Shown here: piece by piece, positions 10,201 to 21,749 of the stretch
Layout of the letters: the number at the start of each line of letters is the position of its first letter
How positions within the stretch are numbered: the stretch's first letter is position 1
Origin: Hemibagrus wyckioides
Taxonomy: Eukaryota > Chordata > Actinopteri > Siluriformes > Bagridae
Direction of reading: 5' to 3'
Length of the DNA stretch: 64,000 nt
NCBI RefSeq assembly: GCF_019097595.1
Contig: NC_080726.1
Coordinates: 10,328,205 to 10,392,204, forward strand
Program-made: the position numbers and the translations under genes
The notes under the pieces: generated by a model
Databases searched by the model: none
What the model was told of the DNA's origin: nothing
The model's input: only the letters and a program-made list of their open reading frames with translations

Positions 10201-12427
10201 CTGATGTGTTTCTTTGTACCGAGAGAGAAATATATGCCACGTGCATTTACTTGAAAATCATTCATAGTAAACGTCTAAGAAAACTTATCTCTCTTCAGTC
10301 CTCTTCCTTTTTGTAAATCTAACTCCAAATCTGTATTATTCTTATTATCTTTTCATAAATCGGACTACTAATTCTGATGTTACAAAACCTCTGGAATAAT
10401 TATAATAATTAGAATTACCTTACTGTGTGTTGATCCAATGTTTTTCTATGCTATTATCTCATGTCTTTGTCATAAGACAAAATACAGTAGTTTTAGTTTC
10501 TAATCTATGTATCATTTTGTAATCTAATTTTATTTTAAATGTTATTAACACTACAATTCTTCAAATGCCCTTAGGCTCTCATTATAAACAAAGAAAAGTA
10601 AAGAGTCTTTCAGTTCCTCAGTACTGAGAATTGTGATGAAATAGTTTTTGAACAGTACTCAAACCTCACACAATACACTTGGATGGAGATTGAAAAAATG
10701 TCCTTTTGTAAGCAGAATTCATTCTATTTTAAACTGTCAATAACATTTTTTTGTAAATTCTATTTTTGTCTTTTTCCAGCCTCTAGTAGGGATAAGAGCA
10801 CCTTGAAGGAGTTCCTTCTATCACCATATCTGTGGTTATTGTCATTCAGCTACTTGGTAGTGTTTGGAGTGAAGACTGCTTGCACAGACTGGGGGCAGCT
10901 CTTCCTCATCCAGGAAAAGGGCCAGTCAGCATTGATGGGTAATGTGGATTGGTTTATTACTGAAATATTCAGAATGAGCAAAAGCCTTTTACAGAAGCAT
11001 TTCAACTTCTGTATTTGCATGTAGAAGAAAATATTTGATATATTATATTGTAACATGAGAGAACAACCCTGATATTAAGGTGTCATAGCTTGAAGTGTGA
11101 CTCTGACTCAGAGTCTGACTTTTTCACAGGCAGTTCTTACATGAGTGCCTTGGAGATTGGAGGGCTGGTGGGCAGTTTAGCTGCTGGATATCTGTCAGAC
11201 AGGGCTGTAGCACGGGTGAGTTCATATTTTTTAGCCTCTGAGACATTATCATGGGAAATAGTCTTCAATAACAGTGTTCTAAATTATTTTTTGTGATCTC
11301 TAGCAAGGACTGCGTGCATACGGTAACCCACGGCATGGTCTCCTGCTGTCCATGATGGCAGGAATATACGTCTCCATGTATCTGTTCCGAACCACTGTCA
11401 CTCCGGAAAGCTCAAATGTAAGTTTAGGACATTTTAGGTCATTTAAAACAGAGATTTTTTTTGTTTCAAAGGCCATCATGTTATGAAAATGCATTATCAG
11501 TAAATCTGTAATGCTTTATTTGTGGTTTTGCAAACCTCAGCATGTCTGCCATGCGAAGTGGAGAAAAAAACACGGAGGATTCAAACTTACTTGCCTCATA
11601 CCTTATGTACTTTGAAATAGGGAGATCTTTAATTAATTCAGCCAGCATGGAAGATTTCATTAACATCTGATTATTTAAACTATCACACAGGTTTGGATTC
11701 TCTCTCTGGGTGCTGTTTTTGGCTTCTCTTCTTATGGACCAATCGCTCTGTTTGGAGTCATTGCTAATGAGAGCGCCCCTTCCAACTACTGTGGAACATC
11801 ACATGCTATTGTAGCCTTGATGGCAAATGGTAAGGTCTTGCGATGAAACTATAAAATATAAATGATGCTCAAGTTCTTTAACTCTGATTATTTTGTTTCA
11901 TAAAACATACATTTGACATATCCTTCCTGTTCCAACATGACTGCACACCAGTACACAAATGGATAAGCGAGTGCAGTGCACTGGTGTGCAGTCATGTTGG
12001 AACAGGAAGGGGTCATCCCCAAACTGTTCCCACAATGTTGGGAGCACGAAATTGTCCAAAATGTCTTGGTATGCTGAAGCAATAAGAGTTCCTTTGACTG
12101 GAACTAAGGGTCCAAGCCCAACCCCTGATTTCGATGATTTGATTAGGGGTGTCCCAAAAACTTTGGCAATATAGTGTATCTAATAATTAACTAATAGCTG
12201 GTACATAATTTGACAGAAACATTTTAAAGATGACTGTTGATGTTTTTCTTTTCTTGCCAGTTGGAGGTTTTCTCTCTGGGTTGCCATTCAGCACTATCGC
12301 AAAACACTATGGCTGGGACACAGCATTCTGGGTCGCAGAGGTAATCTGCGCTGTCACTACAGTTAGCTTCTTCCTTCTCCGTAACATCCAGACCAAGATG
12401 GGACGTGCTATAAAGAAGCTTGATTGA
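7263..12427 (+). CDS. slc37a4: Glucose-6-phosphate exchanger SLC37A4 (G6PT1)
   Basis: Eight coding exons: 7263-7410, 7769-8001, 9310-9553, 10780-10938, 11130-11215, 11304-11417, 11691-11829 and 12261-12427. All have GT/AG borders and matching phases, and they sum to 1290 nt (429 aa, the human length as recalled). The start [11 protein letters not shown] matches the family start. The N-terminal [12 protein letters not shown] block contains the Arg needed for phosphate or sugar-phosphate binding in this family. Later blocks [51 protein letters not shown] and [20 protein letters not shown] are near-identical to vertebrate G6PT. The C-terminal KKLD is a KKXX ER-retrieval signal. The protein is a multi-pass ER membrane antiporter (major facilitator type) that brings glucose-6-phosphate into the lumen for hydrolysis. 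It is convergent with trappc4, as in human. Fish may carry a and b copies; I cannot say which this is. Confidence 0.97.
11906..12178. mobile_element. Short Tc1-family nonautonomous element in slc37a4 intron 7
   Basis: The right end 'aaaaactttggcaatatagt' is a terminal repeat also seen at 15541-15565 and 16950-16978. The interior resembles the same transposon family read antisense and rearranged. The left part forms a perfect inverted repeat (11922-11952 against 11980-12010). There is no open transposase. Confidence 0.65.
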
Positions 12428-13627
12428 TCTTCGATGATACTGGAGCTTCTTTTGGTTCTAAAACTGGTAACAAAATGGTGTTTCCAACACTTACGATTTC
12501 TTTAAACCTGATCGTTGCCAGTATGTTCAGTGTAAAATGAAAAGGCAGGATTTTATTGTACATGTGAAGGAATTTGATGTGATGTTTTGTTAAAGTGTAA
12601 TCATTGGTTTAGGTTAGTATTGTAAAATGAAAAAGTGTGTCATCTGAGGAAGTGAAGTTACTCTGAATATTCCTAAATTGGTTATGGAGTAGCCTTGAAA
12701 CACTATGAAGATTATGTTTAGGGTGCTTTTGCTTTGGGATAACTTGTTCTCATTTGAGGCATCTGAAAGGAACAAATGTTTAGGAATAAATAAATTTAAA
12801 CACCATGTCAAAGTTTATCTACACACAGTTAGCTTTAATAGTTACAAATTGTGGGTTTACAAAACAAAAAACATTCCTTTGAACAGATTTTATGGATGCG
12901 TAATTGGTGTGAGGTATAATTTGTATTTAATCCTCCAAATCACTTTTCTACTTTGAACCCATAGTGGATAGTATTGCAGATGTAATTATAAAATCAGTAT
13001 TTTGATAATGAACAAACACCATAGTATTTTAAAGTAGTAACAATTCGATATTTAATCATTCCAAGCGGCGAGTCACAACCACTTCCAGCATGTCATGACT
13101 AACATGTCATTTAGATAAGCGAGATAGAGGATTTACAACTCCACCTGAAATTGAGGCAACTCAACATGGTTCTACCTCTTTATTGTTACTCTAACATTGT
13201 ATGTGGTGTTATGGAAATAAAAGTTGTTCAATAATATAATGAAAACATTTATATTAAATAAAGATGTTAACAAACATCAGATTTTGAAGTTTGATTTCTA
13301 ATCTTACAGTGGAATCCTTATTGATGCAGTCATATTGTACAGTATGGTGCTAGAAACACAAGACAGTGTTTACCAATAAATAAGAACTTTGTTTCTGCCA
13401 TTCCAAAAAAAAACTGGATGAAGTCCATTTGCTGTCACTGCTCCCACTGACTTAAATCATTAACACAGATCTGGTTTATTCATCCTTTTGGTTTCCTTCT
13501 GATTTAATCCAAATTTTTCAAAGATGTTTTTAGGTATTCCACACATCAGGAATATCCAATAATCCATATTATATACAGTTGGTTGTTGAACCTAGACAGT
13601 GCTACATCAAACATGTGGCACTTCTGC
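12428..13627. other. 3' flanks of the convergent slc37a4 and trappc4 genes
   Basis: AATAAA signals on the plus strand at 12785-12790 and 13216-13221 (the latter followed by a T/GT-rich stretch) could end slc37a4 mRNA. TTTATT at 13475-13480, which is AATAAA on the minus strand and 148 nt past the trappc4 stop, could end trappc4 mRNA. If the outer signals are used, the two 3' ends lie about 250 bp apart and do not overlap. No other gene is seen. Confidence 0.5.
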
Positions 13628-15195
13628 TCAGGAACCTGTCCCAAATGTACCAGCCTTCTCTGCTACTTCCAGAGCGCTCTTCAGATTTTGATCAAAAAGT
13701 TCACATCTGAAATAAAATGGAACAATATTCATAAATACTGCTTTTGGGTGAATTTATGATGGTAATGCTAAAGAATAAACTACATATATAACCCTAGAAC
13801 ACCAACCTGATGGGCATCTCCAGAGAGTAGAAAGGATTCTTTAAGGCAAAGTCTGAATAGATTTCATAGATCTTTCTCAGGAGCGCGTCAACACCAGACT
13901 GGCGAGGATCCGCTAGCACGATGAACTTGATCCCTGTGAAAGTGAGACTGAATCTATTATTTATATTAATTATTATTAACAATTTGTCAGAACTCCTCTA
14001 CCCCATCCGTCTGAGAAAAGGAAACACCACTGAGATTTCATTAGTGTGGTAGATAGTTCTCAACAGAGCAGTGACACAGACGTGCTAGATGTATGACATA
14101 GATGTGTTGAGAAACAGTCCAGTAAACGAATATTACACATCCGTCATCCTCTTTCTGTTGTTCCAAATTGACACTAAAAAGGGCTGGAGGATGATTTATA
14201 CATGACTGTACTGTACTGACCATTTTCCTATGACACCACACTCCCATGTGTTTTATTCCTTACTTATTTTATATTTACAGTTACATTTAATGGCATTTTA
14301 CAGACACTCATATCCAGACCAACTTAAATTTATTTCTAGGGCTGGGGAAGATAACGCGTTACTATCGCGTTAACTCATTAATTCATTAACGCCGACAATT
14401 ATTTTATTGCGCGTTAACACAGTTTTTAAAATTTTGTAAATAATTTAAAAAGTCTGCTGCTCACTGGCTCCGAATACACATACAGACAAACCATGGGTGA
14501 CGGGAGGGGTGGGATCTCGTTTCGTATTGGCTTGGGATAAACATCATGACGTGTCGGGAGAGGGAGAGGGAGAGGGAGGGAGGGAGGGAGAGAGAGGGAG
14601 AGGGAGAGGGAGAGGGAGAGGGAGAGGGAGGGAGGGAGGGAGGGAGGGAGGGAGAGGGAGAGGGAGAGGGAGAGGGAGAGGGAGAGGGAGGGAGGGAGGG
14701 AGGGAGGGAGAGAGAGGGAGGCAGGGAGAGAGAGGGAGAGGGAGAGGGAGAGGGAGGGAGAGGGAGAGGGAGAGGGAGGGAGGGAGAGGGAGGGAGGGAG
14801 AGGGAGGGAGAGGGAGGGAGGGAGAGGGAGGGAGAGGGAGGGAGGGAGAGAGAGAGAGAGAGAGAGCGCATGCGTTAACTCGCGTTAACTCATGACAATC
14901 ATGTGATTAATTGCGATTAAAGATTTTAATCGACTGACAGCCCTATTTATTTCATTTATACAACAGAGCAGCTGAAGGTTAAGGGCCTAGCTCAAGTGCC
15001 CAGCAGTGTTGTCTTGGTGGTCCTGCTGCCATTGCTGGGCCCTTGAGCGAGGCCCTTAACCCTCAACTATATTTTCTAAAATAACTAAAATGAGTATTAA
15101 TAAGCACTTCAAGGATGAGGGTTTGGTTTTACAGAGTTTAAACTTAAAAATGCCTTTAAACACTTCACTGCCTCTTGCACCAAACCTTTTTTTTT

Positions 15196-15245
<50 letters not shown>

Positions 15246-16062
15246 GTGCATTATGCTTACCTGTGAGTGTCTGGAAGCAGTGCAGTTTAAACACATCTGT
15301 CTCCAGCATTTCGATACCTGAGCTGCCGACCTCAGGAGACAGCTGTGACCCGATGGCAAATAACCTACAAACGAGCAACAGGTTCAGTGTAATAATAAAT
15401 CTATGATGTAAATACTGATGTAAATATGGTTAAATCCACAACTCTATTTCATATCTGCACTACTACAACTTAACTTGTTTTTTTTTTTTTTATATTTAAG
15501 GTTTTCTTCTTAGTCTTATATTTTTGTGTATATAAGCTATATTGCCAAAAGTTTTGGGACACCCCTCCAAATCACTAAATTCAGGTGTTGTTTTTCAGGG
15601 TTTGGGCTGGGGCAATTTCATGCTCCTAACATTGTGGGAACATTTTGGGGATGACCCCTTCCTGTTCCAACATGACTGAGCACCAGTGCACAAAGCAAGG
15701 TCCATAAAGACATGGATGAGTGAGTTTGGTGTGGAGGAACTTGACTGTCCTGCACAGAGTCCTGACCTCAACCCGATAGAACACCTTCGGGGTGAATTAG
15801 AGCGGAGACCGCAAGTCAGGCCAAAACTGGGACGTCTGCCTTTACATGCACATGAATGTAATATGAAGTTGGCCCACCCTTTGCAGCTATAATAGCTTCA
15901 ACTCTGTTGGGCTTTCCACAAGGCTTTCCACAAAGTTTAGGCGTGACCATTCCTGTAGAAACGTATTTTGTGAGGTTAGGCACTGATGTTGGATGAGAAA
16001 GTCTGGCCCACATTCTCCGCTCTAATTCATCCCAAAGGTGTTCTATTGGGTTGAGGTCAGGA

Positions 16063-16119
<57 letters not shown>

Positions 16120-16732
16120 AAAAAGTGCAACATGCAACAACAGTTTCAAAGTTTGCCATGTCTTGACTGGAAAACATAACATCTTGTATATTAATTAAAT
16201 GCACGTACGAGTGGAACATTGAAGCCAGCATGAGTTTCTCATTGGAGGTCAGTCGTGCTCGGCCAAACCGGATAGAAACAGGATAGTTTGATCGATCCTT
16301 CAGGTATTCCAGTATTTCCTTTCCTTCTGCTGTGTATTTGCCATTCACGTCCACCCCGTTAATAGAAAGCACAGCGTGACCAACTACAGGAGAAATAAGA
16401 GGACAAAAAGTAACAGTAATTTATACCTGCACTTACATACTATATGACCGAAACGTACAAGTAGGTGATCATTTATAAGTCGGTAATAAGGACTTGGATA
16501 TACGGCATGGATATACGGCTCAGCTAGTTAGCCAGCTAGCAAGTAATCACAGCCCACCTCGGATTCCGTCCCGCTGACCGAATGAAACCACCACCTTCTC
16601 ATCATGAATCTTGAGTACTATATCGAGTGGAAAGCTAAACGTTTTCTCGACTTCTGTTCGAGGAACATAATTGTCATATTGGTAAATTAGTCCACCGGCC
16701 TTGTTGACAACATAAACACTGAATATCGCCAT
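13628..16732 (-). CDS. trappc4: Trafficking protein particle complex subunit 4 (TRAPPC4, synbindin)
   Basis: Five exons on the minus strand: 16558-16732, 16209-16383, 15261-15364, 13807-13933 and 13628-13706. They have GT/AG borders and consistent phases and total 660 nt (219 aa, equal to the human length as recalled). The N-terminus [20 protein letters not shown] opens the longin-type fold. [17 protein letters not shown] lies in the PDZ-like insert specific to this subunit. [29 protein letters not shown] and [20 protein letters not shown] are strongly conserved. The C-terminus is AGTFGTGS. It is a core subunit of the TRAPP Rab-GEF complexes acting in ER-to-Golgi and Golgi traffic. The introns hold a nested hAT/SINE, a (TA)n run and Tc1 scraps, yet the coding frame is intact. 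Confidence 0.97.
14337..14945. mobile_element. Nonautonomous hAT-like element carrying a GGGAGA satellite
   Basis: The ends TAGGGCTG and CAGCCCTA are inverted. They are flanked by an exact 8-bp duplication, TTTATTTC, at 14329-14336 and 14946-14953, which is the hAT signature. Just inside each end lie related, oppositely oriented motifs ('cgcgttaactca' type on the left, 'gcgttaactcgcgttaactc' on the right). The middle (about 14557-14867) is an array of GGGA and GGGAGA units. No transposase is present. It lies in the trappc4 intron between exons 3 and 4. Confidence 0.85.
14557..14867. repeat. Polypurine (GGGAGA/GGGA)n satellite
   Basis: About 310 bp are almost pure G and A on the plus strand, ending in (GA)n. 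Units vary between GGGAGA, GGGA and GAGAGA. The long reading frames here (RGRGRG on plus, LPPSPS on minus) are repeat artefacts. Confidence 0.95.
15197..15242. repeat. (TA)n microsatellite in a trappc4 intron
   Basis: About 22 TA units follow a T-run, starting about 20 bp past the trappc4 exon 3 donor (15260). Confidence 0.95.
15538..16062 (+). mobile_element. Rearranged Tc1-like transposon fragment in trappc4 intron 2
   Basis: The left end is 'attgccaaaagttttgggac'. On the plus strand a decayed reading frame contains [20 protein letters not shown] and then [13 protein letters not shown], a Tc1 catalytic segment. From about 15860 the sequence turns round and carries the same family in reverse, ending with the complement of the NPIEHL region at 16020-16062, so two fragments lie head to head. 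It abuts a (CTAT)n run. It is not functional. Confidence 0.8.
16063..16119. repeat. (CTAT)n microsatellite
   Basis: About 14 tetranucleotide units sit between the Tc1 fragment and trappc4 exon 2. Confidence 0.95.
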
Positions 16733-16855
16733 CTTGCGATTCAGAGTGAACAGCTGATGCGGAAACATATCACGTCACATGCACCACGTGACCTCACTGC
16801 AACTACTGTGTCAAAATAAGATTACATGGAGGCGTTATGAAATTTATGATGCTTT

Positions 16856-16867
16856 ACTATATATATA

Positions 16868-16935
<68 letters not shown>

Positions 16936-16978
16936 AGAGGTTAGAGGGGTGTCCCAAAACTTTTGGCAATATAGTGTA
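16856..16978. repeat. (TA)n microsatellite followed by a solitary Tc1-family end
   Basis: About 35 TA units (16857-16931) are followed by a terminal repeat (about 16944-16978) with 'cccaaaacttttggcaatat'. It is the same family as the copies in the slc37a4 and trappc4 introns, without any body attached. It lies upstream of the trappc4 start. Confidence 0.8.
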
Positions 16979-16984
16979 CTCCAT

Positions 16985-17290
16985 TCTTTTGAGACCTTGG
17001 CTATTGTAACTGGAAGCTGAAGCCACTTTCCCAGTTTGGGAGTTACAGCCCCTAATGCTCCTATTACCACTGCAACCACTTTGGACCACCTTCTACCCTT
17101 TGTGCCTTCTCGGTTTTCTCATGCTCCCTCTTCCTGGTGTTACTGTTGGCTGGGATTGCCATATATATCACAACTGCTATCTTCTGCTTCTCGTCCACCG
17201 CCACTGTGTCTGGTTGGTTAGGCAGCAGCTGTTTCTCAGTCTGGAACTCCCTCAGGATCTTAGCTCTACTGTTCCTTAACCAATTTCTAT
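16985..17290 (-). mobile_element. LINE-type retrotransposon fragment (C-terminal ORF piece)
   Basis: On the minus strand the stretch reads VVIGALGAVTPKLGKWLQ with PANSNT-like text upstream. I recognise this as the C-terminal region common to non-LTR retrotransposon ORF2 proteins in fish. The frame is broken in more than one place. Family assignment is from memory, so moderate confidence only. Confidence 0.5.
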
Positions 17291-17307
17291 GGTGTGTCCT
17301 AATCCTT

Positions 17308-17312
17308 CAATG

Positions 17313-17385
<73 letters not shown>

Positions 17386-17404
17386 ATATCTATCTATCTA
17401 TCTA

Positions 17405-17442
<38 letters not shown>
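17308..17442. repeat. (TCTA)n and (TA)n compound microsatellite
   Basis: About 25 TCTA units pass into about 20 TA units. Reading frames giving LSIYLSIY or IYIYIY here are repeat artefacts. Confidence 0.95.
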
Positions 17443-17445
<3 letters not shown>

Positions 17446-17459
17446 TGTGATTGTGTGAG

Positions 17460-17800
<341 letters not shown>

Positions 17801-17809
17801 TGGTTAAAC

Positions 17810-18010
17810 TCTGAGCTCAGGTTATTATGTGTGTCCTGTCTCACATGTTCTCCCCATGTCCAAGTGGGTTTCCTCTAAGTTCTCAATTTTCCTCTCCCTG
17901 TCCAAACACATACTGATTAATTGCAAAGAATAATTGCCACTAGGTGTGAATGTGTGTGCGTGATGGCTTGCGACAGACTGGTGTACCATCTGGGAATTCT
18001 CCTGTTTCCT
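17810..18010 (+). repeat. Copy of a fish interspersed repeat
   Basis: 'acatgttctccccatgtcca', 'gtgggtttcctctaagttct' and 'ccactaggtgtgaatgtgtg' mark the same family as the copy at 61325-61570, and the reverse complement of those at 20640-20850 and 29540-29720. It is diverged and noncoding. Confidence 0.5.
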
Positions 18011-18228
18011 TCTCTGGATCAGATTACATTACATCTAATTAGAGCCCAGTAGATTTCTGATTAGATTATTGGTATAGTTCTGGTTTAAAAAAATAAAATC
18101 CATTTCAGTAATAAAGGATGTAACAACAAATTCTTTAAATCTATTAGAAATGATAAGTGATATCTGGCCAAACTGATACAAAGTGACTTATGACAAATGT
18201 TTGAGTTTATTAATTAAATAGGTCTCTC

Positions 18229-18229
18229 A

Positions 18230-18268
<39 letters not shown>

Positions 18269-18269
18269 T

Positions 18270-18325
<56 letters not shown>

Positions 18326-18336
18326 TTATTTATTTA
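18229..18336. repeat. (TTA)n microsatellite
   Basis: Two long TTA runs are separated by a single 'ctg' interruption, followed by a (TTTA)n stretch. The region after it, 18337-19165, shows no gene or recognised repeat. Confidence 0.95.
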
Positions 18337-19165
18337 TTTTTTTTACAGAATTGATTTAGGAGGACAAGAAGAACAGCTGTTACTTAAAATAAAAAGTCAC
18401 ATGATATTTTTATTTATGCAGCCGTATGGAAATGTTTTGGAAAACCGCAGAAAATTGGCTCAAGAACATAGAAATTCTACCCCACTCAAGTTTTTGCCAG
18501 TAATGAGAAGCCCCAGCCCACTAGCTTATCTTTTCTATAATCCATATTAAGCATCATTGCGCATATTATTTTTTCTTAGTATTAATATTTGTGCATTAAA
18601 TAAAGCATGGACATCAAGTTTTTCTGACTGGTTTTAGTCAGATAGATAAAGATTGCTTGACTGGGGTGATGCTTAAATTTCTACTGGAATATTATCACTG
18701 TATATAGCATTTACACTTAAAATAAATGAAGCATTTTTTAGCCTACATGACAAGTACACGCATAAGGATAAGCATAACCTTTCGTGACAACTGACAGAAA
18801 CCTACTGAAGTATTTATAGGCTTATTCTAGCAGTCAAATACTACCTGATACTCTGAGTCAGTAGCAGATTTTGTTTGTAATATAAGGCTCTTATGACCTA
18901 ATTAGAAAATGACAGCTGACTTTGCATCTCAGTGTATTTCTGCTATGTTGCAGTCATATGATGGTGACAAACAAACTGTGACTGGGGTATGAACAAACAG
19001 AAGGGAAGCACCATTATAATGCCATAGTTTTGCTAGTGGTTTTAACAAAAGCAGTGAAATTAAACTCATTTTACTTATGGATATTCTTGTCAATGTCATT
19101 ACCACCATGCCATTACTGTAAATGGTATAGTTTTATATAGGTTTATCAGCATTAATGGCATTATG

Positions 19166-19385
19166 TAAGTGGGGGATGTGGTGGTTTAGTGGTTAAGGTG
19201 CTGATCAGAAGGTTGTCAGTTCAAATCCCAGTTCCCCCAAGCTGCCATGTGAGTTCAAATCCCAGATCCACCCAGCGGCCACTGCTGGGCCTTGAGGAAG
19301 GCGCTTAAGCCTCAGTTGTATAAAATGAGATAAATTGTAAGTCGCTCTGGATAAGAGCGTCTGCCAAATGCTGTAAATGTAAGTG
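19166..19385 (+). mobile_element. tRNA-derived SINE
   Basis: The head has an A-box-like 'tggtttagtggttaaggtg' and a B-box-like 'ggttgtcagttcaaatccc', followed by the body 'cactgctgggccttgaggaa' and the tail 'gtaagtcgctctggataaga' ending 'ctgtaaatgtaagtg'. The B-box region is partly duplicated ('gagttcaaatcccagatcca'). Both promoter boxes are seen, so an RNA polymerase III origin is likely. Confidence 0.8.
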
Positions 19386-20635
19386 TCATAGGTCTAGGTC
19401 ATTTGAATAATTGTATTCAGTTACTATTGCACCCAACATTATATTATAATTATAATTTTGTCGACTACTAAATGTCTACTATAATGACATTCATTTGTTA
19501 ATTCATCATTTCAAATATATGAATAATCACATAATTTTATAGCAACTAAATCCTATTATTTGTAACGAATGGCCTAAAATAAAAAGTTAAAGTTGACATT
19601 TTAAGTTGAAATCATCATTAATTAACCATACTGGAATATTAATGTGTGCATCAGTAATATCTTAATACAGCAATGCAAATAGGTTTTTGACTTGTGAGAG
19701 TTGAAGTGAGTGTTGAAATCTAGAGGATGTTTGGTCTAAAAGGTCCTTATTAAGATTTCAGAGTGTATTTGTTGTCTTTAGCTGCAGGCAGCGGTTGACT
19801 GTTGAATGTCAGAGTCCCGTAAACAATGTCTTTATGACTTACAGACAATACCAAAAAATAAAGCTTGGAGCCAAGGCCTTCAATTGTCCCCACTGCCCCA
19901 GGCTTGGGGGTCTGTGTGCTAGTGAGTGAGTTTGAGTGGATATAGTGTAGAGTCAACTACTGATTGATGTCTTAAACTCTTCCACTTGTCATTGCACAGC
20001 AGTACCTCCAGCCTTACTGGAAAAGCTTTCCCAGGATGCACACTATGACTGCTGCCTTTGACTAATAAATATCCCCTCCTGCTTAACAATTTCACATGAT
20101 CAGCATTCATACCACAAGCTCTCAGAATGTTTAAGAGCTTCAGATTTTCAATGAACACTTTTCTAAGTGCTACGTTTTTTGTACAGTTAGTGGAAATCTA
20201 TTTTGGTGCTATAGTTATAACATTTTTCTTTACTCCAAGGTGGAATATGAAGTGTCTGGTCTTGTAGAATGCACATCCACAGCTCACACCTGGTCCATTC
20301 CTGCTCTAGTTATTCCTTTATTTTTGCCTGCACCTGCATCTTGCTATTGACATTTTCTGAAAATTCATAAAATTCAACTTACTGGTGTTTATTCACATTG
20401 CTTAAGTGGCTTAACTTTGCTTTTCACAGTACCCTTACACTTTTAACCTTTTAATGATATATCATTTTGTCACACATCTTTGAAGCTATGATAGCTTGTT
20501 AAAATTGTTAAACTCAATCATCTTGAAAGGCTCATAATAAAACCACAATTTTATTTTTCCCCGCAAGGAACTAAGGAAATATACAATTCTTAGTTACTTA
20601 AAATAAATAATTTTCTTGGTGATAGCTTTATAAAT
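19386..20635. other. Intergenic stretch with no recognised gene
   Basis: AT-rich sequence between trappc4 and sgcg. Short open frames at 19750-19956 and 19919-20158 (minus) have no recognisable domain, no conserved motif and no splice context that I can support. Confidence 0.4.
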
Positions 20636-20850
20636 CATTCATTTATTCATTTTCAGTATCTGCTTTATAATTTTCAGGGCTGTGGTGGATTCTATCCCGG
20701 AAAAACTGAAAGTGAGGTTTTAATACACCCTCGGTGGGACACCAGTTCACAGGGCACTGTTCACATTTAAGCAATATAAGTTATGTTTTATGGAGGCGAG
20801 AGACTGGAGGACGAGGCGGAAACCTACATGGACACAGTGAATGTCATGTG
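20636..20850 (-). repeat. Copy of a fish interspersed repeat
   Basis: 'ttcattttcagtatctgctt', 'ttctatcccggaaaaactga' and 'gggacaccagttcacagggc' follow the order of a common fish repeat. It is diverged, with a broken tail near 20850. Confidence 0.5.
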
Positions 20851-21479
20851 AAACTCTTCACAGAGAGTAACCTGAGCTCAGGATCGACACCTTGGAGCTT
20901 TAGGATGACTTCAGTACTAACGTGCCACCCACAAAAAAAAGAATTTACTGACGATAACCATGATCTCGCTCAGCATTACTTTAATTCAGTTCAGAATCAG
21001 CGTATTAATTAATACACCTTAGTTTATGCACGGTGAAGCCTTCATCTAGTATGATCTAGTATGATTGTTTCAAACTTTTCTTTCAAAGTGCTGCAACAAT
21101 TTTGACAGTGTGTGGGAAAGGAAATTCAGACTCCTGCATGAAAGACAACACAAAGACACCCTCTGCATAACAACCCGCCTGAAGCCGCCAATACTATCCC
21201 CATTGCACACATTTCTATTAATATACCCTCTAGTTTTAGAATGACCTGTCTCGTCATTCACCAGCTCTCCCAGTGGGCTGGCTCTTCTCTCAGACACTAA
21301 AGCTATTTGGAAGACCAGACCCTTATTAGTGATGCACAAACTTCACTTGCTGAACCAGAACTCATGCTTAGAGAGTGACTCACAGATGTGTCTGAGCCAG
21401 AACAGGGGCATGTATCTGACTGTTCTTTTCCCTCTTTTCCTCTCTCCTGTGGAGCCACTCACTAACAGTCTCAATACTG

Positions 21480-21746
21480 ACAGCACACAATACTGAAATG
21501 GTCCTCTGTTGAGCTGTTGTATAGCTATAAGAAGTTGATTCGAAATCGGAGAGGAGAATGTTGAGAGGCGGAAGTGGGGGTGAGTTGCTTCTCTTCATGT
21601 TTGGCTGGAGCTGATCCAGAATCAGATTTATGAGAGGCAGCTGCTGAGGGCTTGACGGACAGACGAGTGCAGGGATTCCTGTGTTGCTGCTGCCGCTGCA
21701 CAGAGGACGACCAGGCTGTGTGTCAGTGCACAGCACAGTAGCAAGG
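21480..21746 (+). promoter_or_regulatory. Candidate sgcg promoter and untranslated first exon
   Basis: A GC-richer island in an AT-rich region ends in a strong donor, CAAGG|GTAAGC (donor GT at 21747). It contains CAGCTG E-boxes (in 'gaggcagctgctgag') and an AT-rich 'gtatagctataag' that could be MEF2- or TATA-like, both plausible in a muscle gene. Mammalian SGCG has a noncoding first exon far upstream of the ATG exon. A minus-strand open frame of 127 codons (21380-21763) overlaps it but has no recognisable domain. Assignment to sgcg is inference. Confidence 0.3.
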
Positions 21747-21749
21747 GTA

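Larger units (their letters stand above)
14262..15065 (-). mobile_element. tRNA-type SINE (minus orientation) split by a hAT insertion
   Basis: The left part (14262-14336) is the reverse complement of the SINE 3' end that is seen intact at about 19320-19383 ('gtaagtcgctctggataaga'). The right part (14946-15015) continues it with the reverse complement of the 'ctgctgggcccttgagc' segment. The two halves are separated by the hAT element. A second, oppositely oriented piece of the same segment follows at about 15022-15062, making a fold-back of about 20 bp. Confidence 0.6.

Noticed and set aside
12233..12260. ATG upstream of slc37a4 exon 8 as a separate gene start
   Set aside because: It lies in the polypyrimidine tract and acceptor region of intron 7; the following sequence is the last slc37a4 exon.
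14461..14895. Long open frames on both strands giving RGRGRG or LPPSPS proteins
   Set aside because: They are translations of the (GGGAGA)n satellite inside a hAT element; no start context or non-repetitive sequence supports a gene.
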